NCBI GenBank assembly: GCA_963921185.1
Contig: OY992530.1
Span: forward strand, 172,157,396-172,221,395
DNA: 64,000 nt
From: Dasysyrphus tricinctus
Lineage: Eukaryota; Arthropoda; Insecta; Diptera; Syrphidae
Reading direction: 5' to 3'
The first letter of the stretch is position 1; every line of letters begins with the position of its first letter. Both the position numbers and the translations under genes were made by a program. The notes under the pieces were generated by a model. That model searched no databases and was not told the DNA's origin. It saw nothing but the letters and a program-made list of their open reading frames with translations. This document shows, piece after piece, positions 1 to 11,390 of the stretch.

Positions 1-1
1 T

Positions 2-439
2 GGGACAAAACGAGCAATTTCCACAAGACTAATGGAGCATATAAGAGCCATTCAAAAGAATGAAGTAACCAAATCGGCAATCTGTGAGCATTTAGCTTAT
101 AATGAGGATCACTTTATACGCTTCGATCTAGCAAAATCAATTGTCACGGAAAGTTTGTATGTCCCAAGATTGGTACGAGAGGCAATCGAAATAAAAATGC
201 ACTCAAACTTCAATCGAGATCAAAGTTGGATAAACAAATTAAAGCTTAATAAAATCCAAGCTAAAAACAACAAACACAAAAATCAAAACAACCTGCCAGC
301 TGATGCTATTAGTTTTGCCTGCTCTCAAGAATACATAAATTCACAACAACAACAATCTATGCAGTTGCAACAACATATTCCATCTCAACTGCAAGCACAA
401 ACGCACCGGTACAATCTACGAACAAGAACAGAACAATGA
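2..439 (+). CDS. Penelope-like element, GIY-YIG endonuclease C-terminus (partial)
   Basis: The open frame runs in from before the window; the first ATG at 32 is probably internal, because the codons before it read GTKRAISTRL, part of the GIY-YIG nuclease of Penelope-like retroelements. It continues with an EH motif, a KSAICEHLAYNEDH stretch and VREAIEIKMH, the usual end of that domain. In this family the reverse transcriptase lies upstream (outside the window) and the GIY-YIG domain nicks target DNA for priming. A Gln-rich tail of about 60 residues follows to the stop. Only the end of the element is visible, so its activity cannot be judged. Confidence 0.75.
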   Translation, partial: GTKRAISTRLMEHIRAIQKNEVTKSAICEHLAYNEDHFIRFDLAKSIVTESLYVPRLVREAIEIKMHSNFNRDQSWINKLKLNKIQAKNNKHKNQNNLPADAISFACSQEYINSQQQQSMQLQQHIPSQLQAQTHRYNLRTRTEQ

Positions 440-750
440 GAGTAAAAACAACAACCACCCACAAGCCATCAGTCAACCCGTGACCACGACTAGTGAAATC
501 TGGTCGAAACATCGGGAAAATAATCAAAAATAGTTTTGGTTGATCTAATTATCGCGGTAAGTCCGTTTAGTGTCGTTTTATTTACAATGTCTCAGTACCA
601 CGATAAAAAAGTCTTAAATCTATAATATAATATTATTTGATATATTTGACCAATTTTTTTGTTTATCTTTTCCAACGTGTTTGTTTAGGCTTTTTTGGTC
701 TATTTGTAAAAAATGCGAATAAAAACAACTTTCTATTCCATTATTTTCCC

Positions 751-784
751 AACGTTTCGTAAGTAATCCTAACTTCTTCAGGGG
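751..784 (-). ncRNA. hammerhead-ribozyme-like core in PLE 3' region
   Basis: On the minus strand the motif CTGAAGA is followed by a short hairpin and then ACGAAAC, the order of the conserved hammerhead core (CUGANGA, stem II, GAAA). PLEs of many animals are known to carry hammerhead motifs in their terminal regions. Pairing of stems I and III was not verified, and self-cleavage is inference. Confidence 0.45.
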
Positions 785-1261
785 CTACATTTATTTCAAT
801 CTGTTGATAATGATAAATTTTAGTTTATATAACAAAAATAGCAACTTTACTTTTTCTCTCACTTTTTTGTTCAAAAATTACATATCTGTTTTCTTATAAC
901 TAAAATTGTATCCTTCCCCAGACGGCACTGACACAAACTTTAACACAAAAAAAACAATTAATATAACTTAAGAACAATCACTTACAATTCAAATTCAAAA
1001 AACAAAACAATGACCTTTATATCACAGCTGGGCTCAGGTACTTCAGATTGCTACAGCATAGCTTTGTTTAATACTGTCGGTGTCTTCTTTCGTGGTCATA
1101 TGTATGTATGTATTTATTTCAAACATAAGTATATTAATTCATGGTGTCTTTAAATTTAAAATTTAAAGAACTATTTACAATTTTATAGATAATTGATATA
1201 TTAAAGAAAAAGTAACCTATTACCAAATAATTAAATCATTGAAAGAAAGAAAGAAATAGTT

Positions 1262-4200
1262 TTAGCATACGTATAGATTTTTCAAAGAATTCTCAAAAGT
1301 TTTGTAGCTGTTTAGTCTTCTCAGATCGGCAGGTAAGGAGTTCCAAAGACCAATTGCGTGCACAAAAAACTGTTTTCTGGAATTACTATAGTTAAAAGAT
1401 GGGACAATGAGTACATTACTTCTTTGCGATACCGGGAACAAAAGTTTATTGAATAAATATTCAGGAACTTTATAATGAATTACCTTGAAAAGAAACGTCA
1501 GAGTGAGAAAATCCAAATGTTTATTCAAAGGCATATTGAATACACTTCTTGCATGTACAAAAACATGGTCGAAACGACGCAAGCCATAAATAAATCGAAC
1601 GATGTTGTTAAAGGCCACAGTACACATATTAAAGGTAATATCTTCCGAGTTTTCATTTTCGTTCAAGTTCGCGCATGTGTCAAAATCTCAGAGACCCCTG
1701 TCAGTTCATTGTGTGTGTACTGTGACATGTTCAACACTTTCCAAATTTAACATTTAGATTTTTAGTTTTCTCAATTTTCCAAGCCTCTGATTGGCCAGAA
1801 TTCAGAAATCTGAAGATTCAGTACTGAAATTGAAGCATTGAATGTACCCATTGTCAATTTGACAAGGTCTCTGAGAATTGATTTGTTTTTTATGTTCAGT
1901 ATCTGACAACCGATTTTTGAAAACATGCGCAATATATTACCTTTAATATGTGTACTGTGGTTAAAGGCTACTTGCAGCATGCGCTTACTGGCACCATCCA
2001 AACAACAAAAAATGGAACTACCATAGAGAAGGGTAGGAAGAACGAGGGTTTTGGCAATAGTCATTTTAGTTGCTATGGGAAGATAACTACCAGATAAGTG
2101 CAAACACCGCAATGCAGCATATGTTCTTCCAATAACACGTACCAGGTGACTATCCCAACACAAAGTTTGATTAAACGTTACTCCCAGATTGTTCACTGTT
2201 TTAACATAGTTTAACACAGACCCATCGAGTTCAATACATGGTAAACTTGTCGTATCAATAGCATTATTACTAATAGCTATAGCCTGGCATTTGTTAGAGT
2301 TTAGTTTCAGAAGATTTACCTGTGCCCACTGTACAATGCGATTCAGATCTTCGTTAATTCTAACCGTAGCATCTTCAACCATTCCGATTGGATAACTCAA
2401 ATAGATTTGAACGTCATCTGCGTACATATGAATGTTACAATATTGGAGAACCGAAGGTAAGTCATTGTTAAATAATGTAAAAAGAAGAGGACCTAAGATT
2501 GATCCCTGGGGTACACCAGCATGAGTTGGGAGGAAATCTGAAAATTTGGAATTTGCAAACACTGCTTGCGTTCTTTGGGTAAGATATTCTTTTACAAGAG
2601 AAAGGGCAGAATTTTCAAAAAAGAATAAATTTTGTAACTTTTTCAAAAGTATTTCATGAGGTACAGTATCGAACGCTTTAGTGAAATCCAATAGAACCAA
2701 CGTGGTAACTAGTTCTTTATCTATTTTTTGCCGAATGTCATCGACTATTTTAAGAAGTGCTGTAGTACAGCTGTGATAAGGCCTAAAGCCTGATTGGGAA
2801 GGTGTGATCAAGCAATGAGTATCTAAATAAGTTGTTATTTGTTGGCTCACAAGTTTTTCAAAAGCTTTTGAAATAAATGGTAAAATGGAGATTGGACGAT
2901 ATTCTTTATAATTTGAGTTTGATTTTGTTGGTACTGGAATTATTTTTGAAGCTTTCCAAAGTTTTGGATATTTGAAGGTGGTTAAAATGGTGTTAAATAT
3001 ATGGGTTATGAAAGGCGATACAAATGGAAGAATTATTTTTAAAAATTTGGGATGCATGTTATCAAGCCCAATGGCTTCCGACTTAATCTCAGTAATTGCC
3101 TTATATACTTCCATTTCATTTACTCTTGTGAAACATAAATTAGCTTGTATATCATAATTTCTATTAAAAAAACTGTCAACATCGTCATTTGTGATAGAAG
3201 AGGAGTTCACGAATAGTTTGTTGAGGTCATTAACGTTGCAATTTTCATCACAAATATTCTGTTGCTTCGAGATACCGAGTGACTTGATATTTCTCCAGAA
3301 GTTCTTGGATGTTAAATTCTCAAATTTTGATGCGAAAAATCTTCGTTTTGAATTTTTAATTTCAACGTTTACGGCATTGCGTAACGTTTTATATTGATTA
3401 AACAATAATTGAACTCGGAAACGTTTCCAGCGCTTATATGCAACATTTCTTTTGGTTATGAGTTGCTCGATTTTACTATTAAACCAACTTAATCTACGAT
3501 TTCTAATCTGAGCAGCTTTAATAGGCACGAAGTTTTCAAAAAGATTGTTGATTGTGTTATTGAAAAATAAGACCTGCTCATCAACATCCGGAAGTAGAAA
3601 AATGTTTTCAAGATTGGAAGTAAATATACTTGAGAGTAAAGACTGCATATTTATTGATTTGAAATCTCTAAATACAATTCTCTGACTTTCTGAGCTTTGC
3701 GAGGTGTGAAGATTATAGAAGGCAAAAATAAGATCGTGCCTTGAAAAACCTGGCACATCTTACTGCCCATAGAAGTTAACATATTCAGGTTGGTTGACAA
3801 GAAAAATATCAAGTAGGGTAGAGTTTGATGAAGTGAAATGCGTAGGGTGGTTTCGATTTACTGGAAAAGGATTAAGAGAAGCCAGATTATCATTGAAAAG
3901 TTTAACACCGCTATTTTGCAAATCGAGAAGGTCAACATTTAGATCCCCTGAAATAAAGATGTGATTGTAGTTCGGGGTAACTTCTTCTAGGATATCTGAA
4001 ATTGTACTTGTATCGGTGATATTAGGTGGCTTGTAAATCACACCAACCAGGCATTTATCTGCAGCGCACACAACTTCAATGAATAGGGATTGTAGACCGG
4101 TGTTTCTATCAGATAAACTAATAAATTTGCTCTTCAAGTCTTTCCTGATGAAGATAGCTACCCCTCCTCCCCTAGAGTTAACACGATCAGAGCGATACAC

Positions 4201-4518
4201 TTTATAACTACCCGTATTAAGAACATTGTTATCGACTTCTTCCGTCAGCCATGTTTCTGACACACAAACAATATCCATTGCTGAATCAATGAAGGTACCT
4301 TTGAACTCATCGAGATGTTTCCGTAAACTCTGAGCGTTAATGTGACATATGGATAAGCCATTATATCGTTTCCGAAAAATATTCAACATTGTTCTAGTTT
4401 TGTTAAAGTTTGTGACTCTACCGGTCTGGGAAATCCCGCTACTGGCCATTAATGACTGGCTCACAATCATAAAGTTCCAATAGCTTAAAACACCACCTAA
4501 GAAAAACCAAACAACCAC
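1262..4518 (-). pseudogene. J1 ORF2: AP endonuclease plus reverse transcriptase
   Basis: One frame runs from 4518 with an AP-endonuclease domain (ICHINAQSL, CVSETWL, GGGVAIFI, SGDLNVDLL) into a reverse transcriptase (GLDNMHPKF, LLDFTKAFDTV, GVPQGSILGPLLF, YADD at about 2413-2421). A TAA at 3760-3762 interrupts an otherwise continuous frame between the endonuclease and the RT. The C-terminus is cut by the MITE at 1616-1959 and resumes at 1607 with NIVRFIYGLRRFDHV, which aligns with the same place in J2. The family nicks DNA and copies its RNA at the target. Two lesions make this copy dead. Confidence 0.85.
1616..1959. mobile_element. 344-bp MITE, 26-bp TIRs, 9-bp TSD
   Basis: Perfect inverted repeats beginning CACAGTACACATATTAAAGG bound the element. 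The flanks GTTAAAGGC at 1607-1615 and 1960-1968 are a 9-bp direct repeat. Removing the element plus one repeat restores the J1 ORF2 frame. A 9-bp TSD suggests Mutator-like transposition (inference). No transposase is present. Confidence 0.85.
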
Positions 4519-4766
4519 AAAAGAAAATTAAACTGAATTTAAAAAAAAACGTAGCTAAAATTATTTTACAAAAGAAAATAATTAAGTTTAAAAAGAAAAA
4601 ATGGTATTTTGAAATCATCAGAAATATTAAAAATAAATAAATGATATACAATAAATAAATAAATTGTTTGAAAAAGATAGTAAGAAACTTTAGAAGTAAT
4701 TGATTATGAAAAAAATTATAAAGACAAACTAGAGAGAGAAAAAATATAATTTGTATAATACTAATT

Positions 4767-5625
4767 TTATTCAGGCGGCAACTCTGGTTGATCATCATAT
4801 TTAGGCACATTATCATATCTGCTGCTTTCTCTTTGCTCTTCTTTGCTATGATCGGTTGTTTGGTGTTTACTTTTATTGACAATTGAGTTTAATTTATCCA
4901 TAGTGTTAACTGTAATAGCCTTATCGGAATTTGTAGGTTTAATGCAAACAAGACCATTAGTTGTGAATGCAGAAAAAATAAGATGTTTGCGTCTCATACT
5001 GATTGCCTGTCGTAGAATCGCACGGTTGTTTTTTGTAAGACTCTCGTGAAAATAAATTGGGGATTCAGAATTTTCGCTGAGATCCTTTAGCATTAATTGT
5101 CGCGAGTTATTCTTACGGAAACCAGCAAACGCTTGCAATGTTAAATATTTATCGTGCGCGGAGAAAAATTTTATAATAATTACAGAATCCTGCCTTTGGC
5201 TTGCGCGAAAGATTCTGCATATTTGCGGCGGTTGAAAATCTAATGTGTGGCATATAGCATTGAAAATATTTTTTAAAACTTCTCCTGGTTGTGATGGGAT
5301 TCCGATTAAAATGGCATCAGCTGATAAGTTTTTTACATTAATTGCCTCAATCTGTGATTTTATACTTTCGATGTCAGCGCAAACGGTATTTAATATATGG
5401 AATAAAATAAAAGAATATATTATAATTTTATTGTTATAATTTTATTATTTAAAAATTTTTTTTTTTTTTTTTTTAATAACAAACGGTATTATTTTCGTGG
5501 ACATTTATTGAATCGGTGTTTGTTGTGGATTTCATTTTGTTTATTTCATCCTCTAAGGCTTCAACCCTTGTAACAAGTGTTTCAAGCTCAGCAACGCGAG
5601 CATTAAGTTGTGTTAGGTATATTTT
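4767..5625 (-). pseudogene. J1 ORF1 remnant (nucleocapsid-like)
   Basis: A coiled-coil-like start (LNARVAELETLVTRVEALED) at 5625-5480 continues after an 89-bp insertion as ADIESIKSQIEAI and ADAILIGIPSQPGEVLKNIF. That matches the J2 and J3 ORF1 proteins (VVFGVPESPGENLETFYNKI). The frame then runs to the stop at 4767 through the ESLTKNN motif. ORF1 proteins of Jockey elements bind the element RNA. The N-terminus is lost by 5' truncation. The apparent start upstream at 5748 lies in PLE and other sequence and is not a real start. Confidence 0.7.
5391..5479. repeat. 89-bp AT-rich insertion with 11-bp direct repeats
   Basis: CAAACGGTATT occurs at 5380-5390 and again at 5480-5490. Dropping the intervening 89 bp (AT-rich, ending in about 22 T) plus one repeat keeps J1 ORF1 in frame. 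It looks like a short retroposed or transposed fragment of unknown family. Confidence 0.6.
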
Positions 5626-5703
5626 ATAGTCCTCTTTATTTGTTGTTGGATTCTTAGACTCTCTAGAGTTAGTCTTGTGTTGACTTACAGTGCTATTTAT
5701 AAA

Positions 5704-6382
5704 CCCATTCCAAGCGATGTCTAACTTTAGACACCTGTCCAACTCCAAAATGTTATTTATTAATACTTAGCACCGATTGACTAATTTATCCACTGAAATT
5801 GGTTGTCCAAATCTTATTTCAAAGTAGACACGTATAATGACTAAGGTGGGCAAATATTTCTGGTTTTCTAATTTTCTAGTTTTGAAATGAATGAAAAGCT
5901 AGTTGAATGCGCCCCAAAGCGTACTGAAATTCATTTAGCCAGTTTATATTTCTTGAGCGCTCAGTAATTTTTCTCCGCTTTATGACAGAGCAGGAGGATA
6001 AAATATAAACACAATTCTTCACATAGAAGTCAAAACAACTCTCTTTTTCTTTTCTTCCTATGTAATTTACTGCGACAAAAAATATCTGAGCAAGCGAATC
6101 CAAAAAATTTCAGTCTCAGTTTTTAAGGGGAAAAGTGAGAAATTTTTGTGAGGAATCGTGTTTATATTTCAGAGTCCTCTGAGCCCTCTGAGATCTCAGA
6201 AATATAAACTGGCCAATTAATTCATTCAAAAATGAATAAATACAGGCATGTCACTGAATAAATGAGGTCACATTTGGGCAATCGTTGGAATGCGTTTATA
6301 AATAACAAGTTGCCTAAACTATTTGGGCATTGACTAGCTGGACAACTGCCCAAGCGTGTTCTAAGAAAATCTAATAAAACTG
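5704..6382. other. non-coding spacer, possibly an unnamed TIR element
   Basis: No gene seen. The left side (about 5704-5735, TGCTATTTATAAAC...) and the right side (about 6275-6302, ...GTTTATAAATAAC) are inverted relatives, which hints at a DNA element of about 600 bp around the nested MITE at 5938-6213. No convincing TSD was found. Confidence 0.3.
5938..6213. mobile_element. 276-bp MITE-like inverted repeat
   Basis: The ends are inverted copies starting GCCAGTTTATATTTCT, with further similarity through GAG.TCTCAG. No coding content. The TSD is unclear, so the limits are approximate. Confidence 0.5.
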
Positions 6383-6500
6383 TTACAGCCTTATTCATTA
6401 GATTCCACTAAACAGATGAATAGTTATACACTGTATAAGGCCACTATTCAAGGTTACACAAATTCTTATTCATAAAACATTTTCCTACCCATTATAGTTA

Positions 6501-6906
6501 GGTGCCAGTTATAGCTATCATTGAAACTCATCATTGAAAATTTTAATGATTGATTTTGAGACGTTTAGGAAGTCAAATCATTTATTATTTTGATGAATAA
6601 ATAAAGCTTAAGACTTAATTAACATTTCTAGCCAAAAAAAGTTTCAAATAGGCTCAACTTTTCACATAAAAAGACTTTTCTTATTTCAATGATTGAACTA
6701 CCTTACCAATGATCATTGAAAAATCAAAAGTCAATTTTTGTGGAAAGTTGGGCCTATTTGAATTTTTTTTTTTGACTAGAAATATTAATTAAGTCTTGAA
6801 CTTTAATCGTCCATCAAAATAATAAGTTATTTTGCTTTCTTAGTGGCTCAAAATCAATCATTAAAGTTTTCAATGATGAGTTTCAATGATAGCTATAACT
6901 GGCACC
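6501..6906. mobile_element. 406-bp foldback MITE, TTA target duplication
   Basis: Nearly the whole element is two inverted arms of about 190 bp beginning GGTGCCAGTTATAGCTATCA, so a single strand would fold into one long hairpin. TTA flanks both sides (6498-6500, 6907-6909). A 3-bp TWA-type TSD is typical of PIF/Harbinger MITEs. Copy 2 of the host element has the uninterrupted site. Confidence 0.85.
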
Positions 6907-6989
6907 TTATACCTTTGTATATGAAAACCATAGTATTCTCATGAAAATTTTTTTTTAGTTGAACGTGGACCCTGTGGGGGCGCCACATT

Positions 6990-9160
6990 CGACCGCATTC
7001 GATTGCGTGGAGAATTGTGGATGCGGGGTACATAAAGAATCGAAGACAAGTAGTAAGAGCAAGAGGAAAGTATTATTTTCATGCTCATAAGAAATAAAGG
7101 GAGTAAGAGAGATAAGCAAATCAGCTGTTTTTAAAATGTCAAAGAATAGAAAAACGTGAAGAAAATAAGAAAAAAACTCTCGTCTCCTCTTTGAATAGAA
7201 GAATATTTGTGTTGGTTTATTTAGGAATGTATTTTGTTTGCAGGCAGAGAAGCAAAGAAATTATATGAAGTGGTGAACGAGTTGATCGTGTCGCTTCTGC
7301 TTGCTCGTCGTCACCCGTCGTTGGTGTCTAGTTCGTAGCAACGCCAACGAGTAGAAAAATTATTATTTGCAGAGATTTTCTTGTATGTGAGTGTGAAAAG
7401 ACAAACGTGTGAAGGTCGTTGCTATATTTTCTTATTGAGGGTAGGTTTTGTTTTTGCTTTTTTTTTAATTGACTTGAAACTTTCTTGCAAAGTTTCGAGG
7501 ATAGGCTAGGCATATATCTTTTGGTAGATATTTTGATTGAAATTTTCTTGCATGATTTCGGTGGTAGGTATTTTGGTGTGTAGGTATTTGAATTTTTAGA
7601 TGCAATCTTTTTTGCGAGGATTGGTCTTTTGGTATGTAGGTAGGTAGGTATAGGTACATATTTGAATTAAAGTTTTTGTGCAATTACTATTAATTTTTTG
7701 CTAGATAGTTTTTTTGATAATAGTTTTTATTACCTACATAGGTAGGTAGGTACCTAGGTACATATTATAAATTATTTCGAGTAGTTATGTTTAATAGGTA
7801 TTTGTAGGTATTTTAATTAAATTTTCTATGCAAAATTCGGGGGTGGGTTAAGGCATAGGTACCTACATGTATTTTAATTAAAGTTTTTATTGCTAAATTC
7901 GGGGGTAGGCTTAGGTATAGGTACCTTCATACCTAGGTAGGTTTATCTTTTAATAGGTACCTAGGTATTTGTTTTTTTTTGAGTAGGTAGGTTGGTACCT
8001 ACTTATTTGACCTGAAATTTCTTCGAATTTTGTAAAAAGATAACCTAATATTATTCACTAGTCTGTAAGTGGGAATCCCTATGCCAGTTCCAAATACTGT
8101 CAAAACAAATTTAATTTCAAATTTCTTACCAGTGATTTTCAAAAAATTCATTCCTAGCTTTATTGGCTCCAACGTCGAAGTTCATTTCGACTCATCGGTA
8201 GGTATTTCATTTAAAGGTTTTTGTTGCAAAATTCAAGGGTAGGTAGGTACGTTAGTACCTATTTCTTTGAGTACCTATTTGACCTTGAAATTAAAACTAA
8301 TTGTATGTATATTAGGTAAGCATAGGTAGGTAGGTATGTATGTAGGTACCTAATAACCTTTTTATCCAATGAACTTTTTACAGATTTATTTTGTATAAGT
8401 TGGTAGGTACCTAGGTATATAGCAACCATTTTTCTGCGTAATAATTTAAAATAAACAATTTAAATATGCATTATTTTGCAGGCGCGTTGAAATATTTCGA
8501 GGTAAAATATACAAATTAGTAGATAGTTTCAATCGCAGTAAGATTTTAGTTCTCATATATGTATGTGAAATACAATAAATATAATAATGCCACTATTAAT
8601 TGAAGATAAATACTCTTACAAAAAATGTTTTTCATTACTATTATTTTGTAATATATTTTGTATTAATTTTCATGAAAAGAATCTACAAATTAAATTTCAA
8701 GTAGGTAATTAAGTATTATATTATAATACCTTTGTATTATTATAAAATATAATACAGATTTCGTATTCCTTTGTAATATCTGATATTATTAAGTTTTAAT
8801 ATACCTATTTTGAATTAACTCCCAAATTTTAATATTTGCCAAGTATTAAATTTCAATATATTTTTGGTGTTTGTCATATATGTAAACCAGAAAATATTAA
8901 AAAGTACCTACCCCAAAATTTTTAACCGTGCTTAAAGTTCATCTTTGTAAATTGTGCCAAATAAAATTGTGAATTTTTGTACCTATCAAGTTGATTTTTT
9001 TTTCAAAATTTTGGCAAATAGGTGATATTTTTTGTATGTAAAATTCAAAGCCTTTATTATTTTTTTAGTCAAGTTCTGAAAACCGGATGTGAAAAGATTT
9101 CTTATAGATTTTAAGCTATTAAAAAAAAATTAAAGGAACTTTTTTCCATTGCTTGTTAGA
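6990..9160. other. non-coding interior of the 12.8-kb element
   Basis: No supported gene. It begins with a GC-richer stretch (about 6990-7340) that could be transcribed leader sequence, then the GTAGGTAGGTAC-rich block listed separately, then AT-rich sequence. Short frames here lack recognisable motifs. Confidence 0.4.
7560..8420. repeat. dispersed TAGG/GGTACCTA microsatellite block
   Basis: Dozens of TAGG and GGTAGGTACCTA units, often palindromic (AGGTACCTAGGTAC), are scattered in AT-rich DNA, together with repeated phrases such as AAATTCGGGGGTAGG (about 7845 and 7895). Likely an expanded and decayed simple repeat. Confidence 0.7.
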
Positions 9161-10641
9161 CCAGGAAAAATAGCACAAATCGTATAGGGAACCTTGAAAA
9201 AATTAATTCATGAAATATTAAAATTAGAATCGACGCAGAATTGCAACCTCTATAACATATCCAAAGTCCCCCAAAATACCCTTATTGGCTTTTTGTGTAG
9301 ATGCATTTGAAGAGGTGCAGACGGGGAGAACTTGGAGGTCTATCAAACTAAAATATTTGTTTTGGTACAACCTAACCATATGATACATGCCTTAAGGGTA
9401 GTTTTTAACGCTGAATCTAGTGAAACCAAATTCAAAATGATACAACCACCAAAGAAAAAGTTATAGTCCTTTTCATGTAATGATGACTTTTTTTTCAGGT
9501 ACAACAGGTAAAATATTACCGAAAACCCTTTGAAAATAAAGGTATGTTAATGAAACTTGGAACAAATGTACCATTTGTCATACGAACTAAGAATCAAGAC
9601 AGTCCCTAAAAATATCCATGGTGAAAGGGTGATTTTTTAAGGGGGAGGGGCAAGTGTAGAATGTTAACCATAACACCCACGAAAAAACTCTTACACTCAT
9701 GAAATGCGCCAAAAATATTTATTTTGTCATGGCAACCAAGAATTTATATAGTCCACATAAATATATTTGTTCTGGGGGTTTTTTTTTATTAAAGATAGGG
9801 AAAATCTGGGAAGAAGTTGGAAGATTTGAGCCAAAATTCCGATTTGGTGTAATTGAGGTATATACACCAAGTATGGTATATGATTTAAGGGTATTTTTTA
9901 ACGCAGAATCTAATAAAAGCAAAACTAAAATGATACAATCACTCTTAACAATGTTATGGTCCTTTTCAAGCAAAAATCAGTTTTTGAAATCGTATTTTCC
10001 GTAGAACAGGTCAAAATGTAACCGTCACAAAAACACTATTAGACCAAAGATATTTGTATGGACTATTTTTATTCTGGGTTGCCATGACAAATTTAATATT
10101 TTTGGTGAGTTTCATGAGTGTAAGAGTATTTTCGTGGGTGTTATGGTAAACATTCAACACTTGCCCCTCCCCCTTAAAAAAACACCCTTTCGCCAAGGAT
10201 ATTTTTAGGAACTGTCTTGATTCTTAGTTCGTATGATAAATGATACATTTGTTCCAAGTTTCACTAACATACCTTTATTTTCAAAGGGTTTTCGGTAATA
10301 TTTTACCTGTTGTACCTGAAAAAAAGTCATCATTACATAAAAAGGACTATAACTTTTTCTTAGGTGGTTGTATCATTTTGAATTTGGTTTCAGTAGATTC
10401 AGCGTTAAAAACTACCCTTAAGGCATGTATCATATGGTTAGGTTGTACCAAAATAAATATTTTAGTTTGATAGACCTCCAAGTTCTCCCAATCTGCACCT
10501 CTTCAAATGCATCTACACAAAAAGCCAATAAGGGGATTTTGGGGGACTTTGGTTATGTTATAGAGGTTGCAATTCTGCGTCGATTCCAATTTTAATATTT
10601 CATGAATTATTTTTTTCAACCTCGGAACCTATTTTTCCTGG
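9161..10641. mobile_element. 1.48-kb palindromic (foldback) element
   Basis: The left arm (from CCAGGAAAAATAG at 9161) and right arm (ending at 10641) are inverted copies over about 600 bp each. Outside these positions similarity stops. The central 280 bp includes a diverged direct copy (about 9886-9970) of arm sequence at about 9390-9475. No clear TSD and no coding motif. Confidence 0.75.
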
Positions 10642-10976
10642 CCTATGTTTGTTTTATGCTCATGAAGCAAAAAAATTACTAATCATAATTATAACCCTTT
10701 TTCGGGTTTTTTAGGAAAGTACCTTTAATTTATTAATTTCTCAAAAATTAAGAAAGATTTTTGCATTTGGTTGTCGATTTTTAACTGAAAATTGATAAAA
10801 GCATTGGATATCAAGAACAACATGGCACCTAACTACGCAAAATTTTAAATATGTAAATTAACTTAAAAAATATACATTTTTTTTTTTCAAAAATTTTGAC
10901 TTTGAAATTTAATTTCTAAAAACCATTCTTTTAAACATCTCCATTACAAAAAAAAAAGAAATAGAATATTGACTTT

Positions 10977-11390
10977 TGTAACAAAATCATACAGTGGCAC
11001 CACCAAAAAGTACAATAAATTGGCAGCCTTGTTCATCTGTCTGCACACCCCAAATAAACATTTACCAACACAAGCAAGCACCAACACACAACACGATGCC
11101 GACGGCACCTACGGTTAATTTTCCCTTCGTAAAGAAAGAAGAAACAAAGAAAGACAAAAAGAAACCCAGCCAGGAATCAGTATAAATAGAGGACTTCAGC
11201 CAGAAAATATTCACTTTTGATTTGGAAGCCAGCACGAGCACAAATAATAATTTGTCTTGTCTTAAGCTAAAAAAATAAGAAGTACTTGTAAAATTAAATG
11301 AATAAAATTATGTATATGTATGTTTTAAGCTTAAAGAAAACGACTTTTATTTATAAGAAAACTTCATTATAAAGAAAAAACCATCTCACA
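10977..11390 (+). repeat. Gypsy-1 5' LTR
   Basis: Starts TGTAACAAAATC and ends CATCTCACA. It contains TATAAATA at 11181-11188 and AATAAA at 11301-11306, a plausible promoter and polyadenylation signal. Same length and sequence as the 3' LTR. Confidence 0.95.
11181..11188 (+). promoter_or_regulatory. TATA box in Gypsy-1 LTR
   Basis: TATAAATA followed by AGAGGACTTCAG, a normal TATA context for start of the genomic RNA inside the 5' LTR. The same motif is at 16450-16457 in the 3' LTR. Confidence 0.6.

Larger units (their letters stand above)
1101..5625 (-). mobile_element. Jockey-type LINE J1 (5'-truncated, inactive)
   Basis: A minus-strand non-LTR retrotransposon with an ORF1 remnant, an endonuclease/reverse transcriptase ORF2, and a 3' end of short ATAC repeats next to the PLE junction at 1100. 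It is 5'-truncated within ORF1, where PLE sequence resumes at 5626. Damage: a nonsense codon in ORF2, a 344-bp MITE in the ORF2 C-terminus and an 89-bp insertion in ORF1. The TSD at the PLE junction is not clear. Confidence 0.85.
655..5703 (-). mobile_element. Penelope-like element 3' part, split by Jockey J1
   Basis: The reverse complement of about 655-1100 matches the PLE 3' region at 25000-25680, and the reverse complement of 5626-5703 matches 24935-25000. In the + copy these two pieces are adjacent, so this is one minus-strand PLE 3' part opened by J1 (1101-5625). It has no reverse transcriptase. It lies tail to tail with the + strand PLE end at 1-655. Confidence 0.7.

Noticed and set aside
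470..520. Possible hammerhead core near 488-510 (CTAGTGA...GGTCGAAAC)
   Set aside because: The first box does not match CTGANGA, so it was not listed as a feature.
5473..5748. 91-residue frame read as one protein
   Set aside because: It is a chimera of PLE sequence and the J1 ORF1 start across an insertion junction. Only the J1 part is real.
7560..8420. TAGG array as a CRISPR or telomere-like array
   Set aside because: No regular spacer or repeat structure; simple-sequence expansion explains it, and the organism is an animal.
9699..10004. 101-residue + frame in the palindrome
   Set aside because: No motif, and its counterpart in the other arm is not open. Likely chance.
10994..11185. 63-residue frame repeated at 16263-16454
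   Set aside because: Within the Gypsy-1 LTRs upstream of or over the TATA box. No motif.
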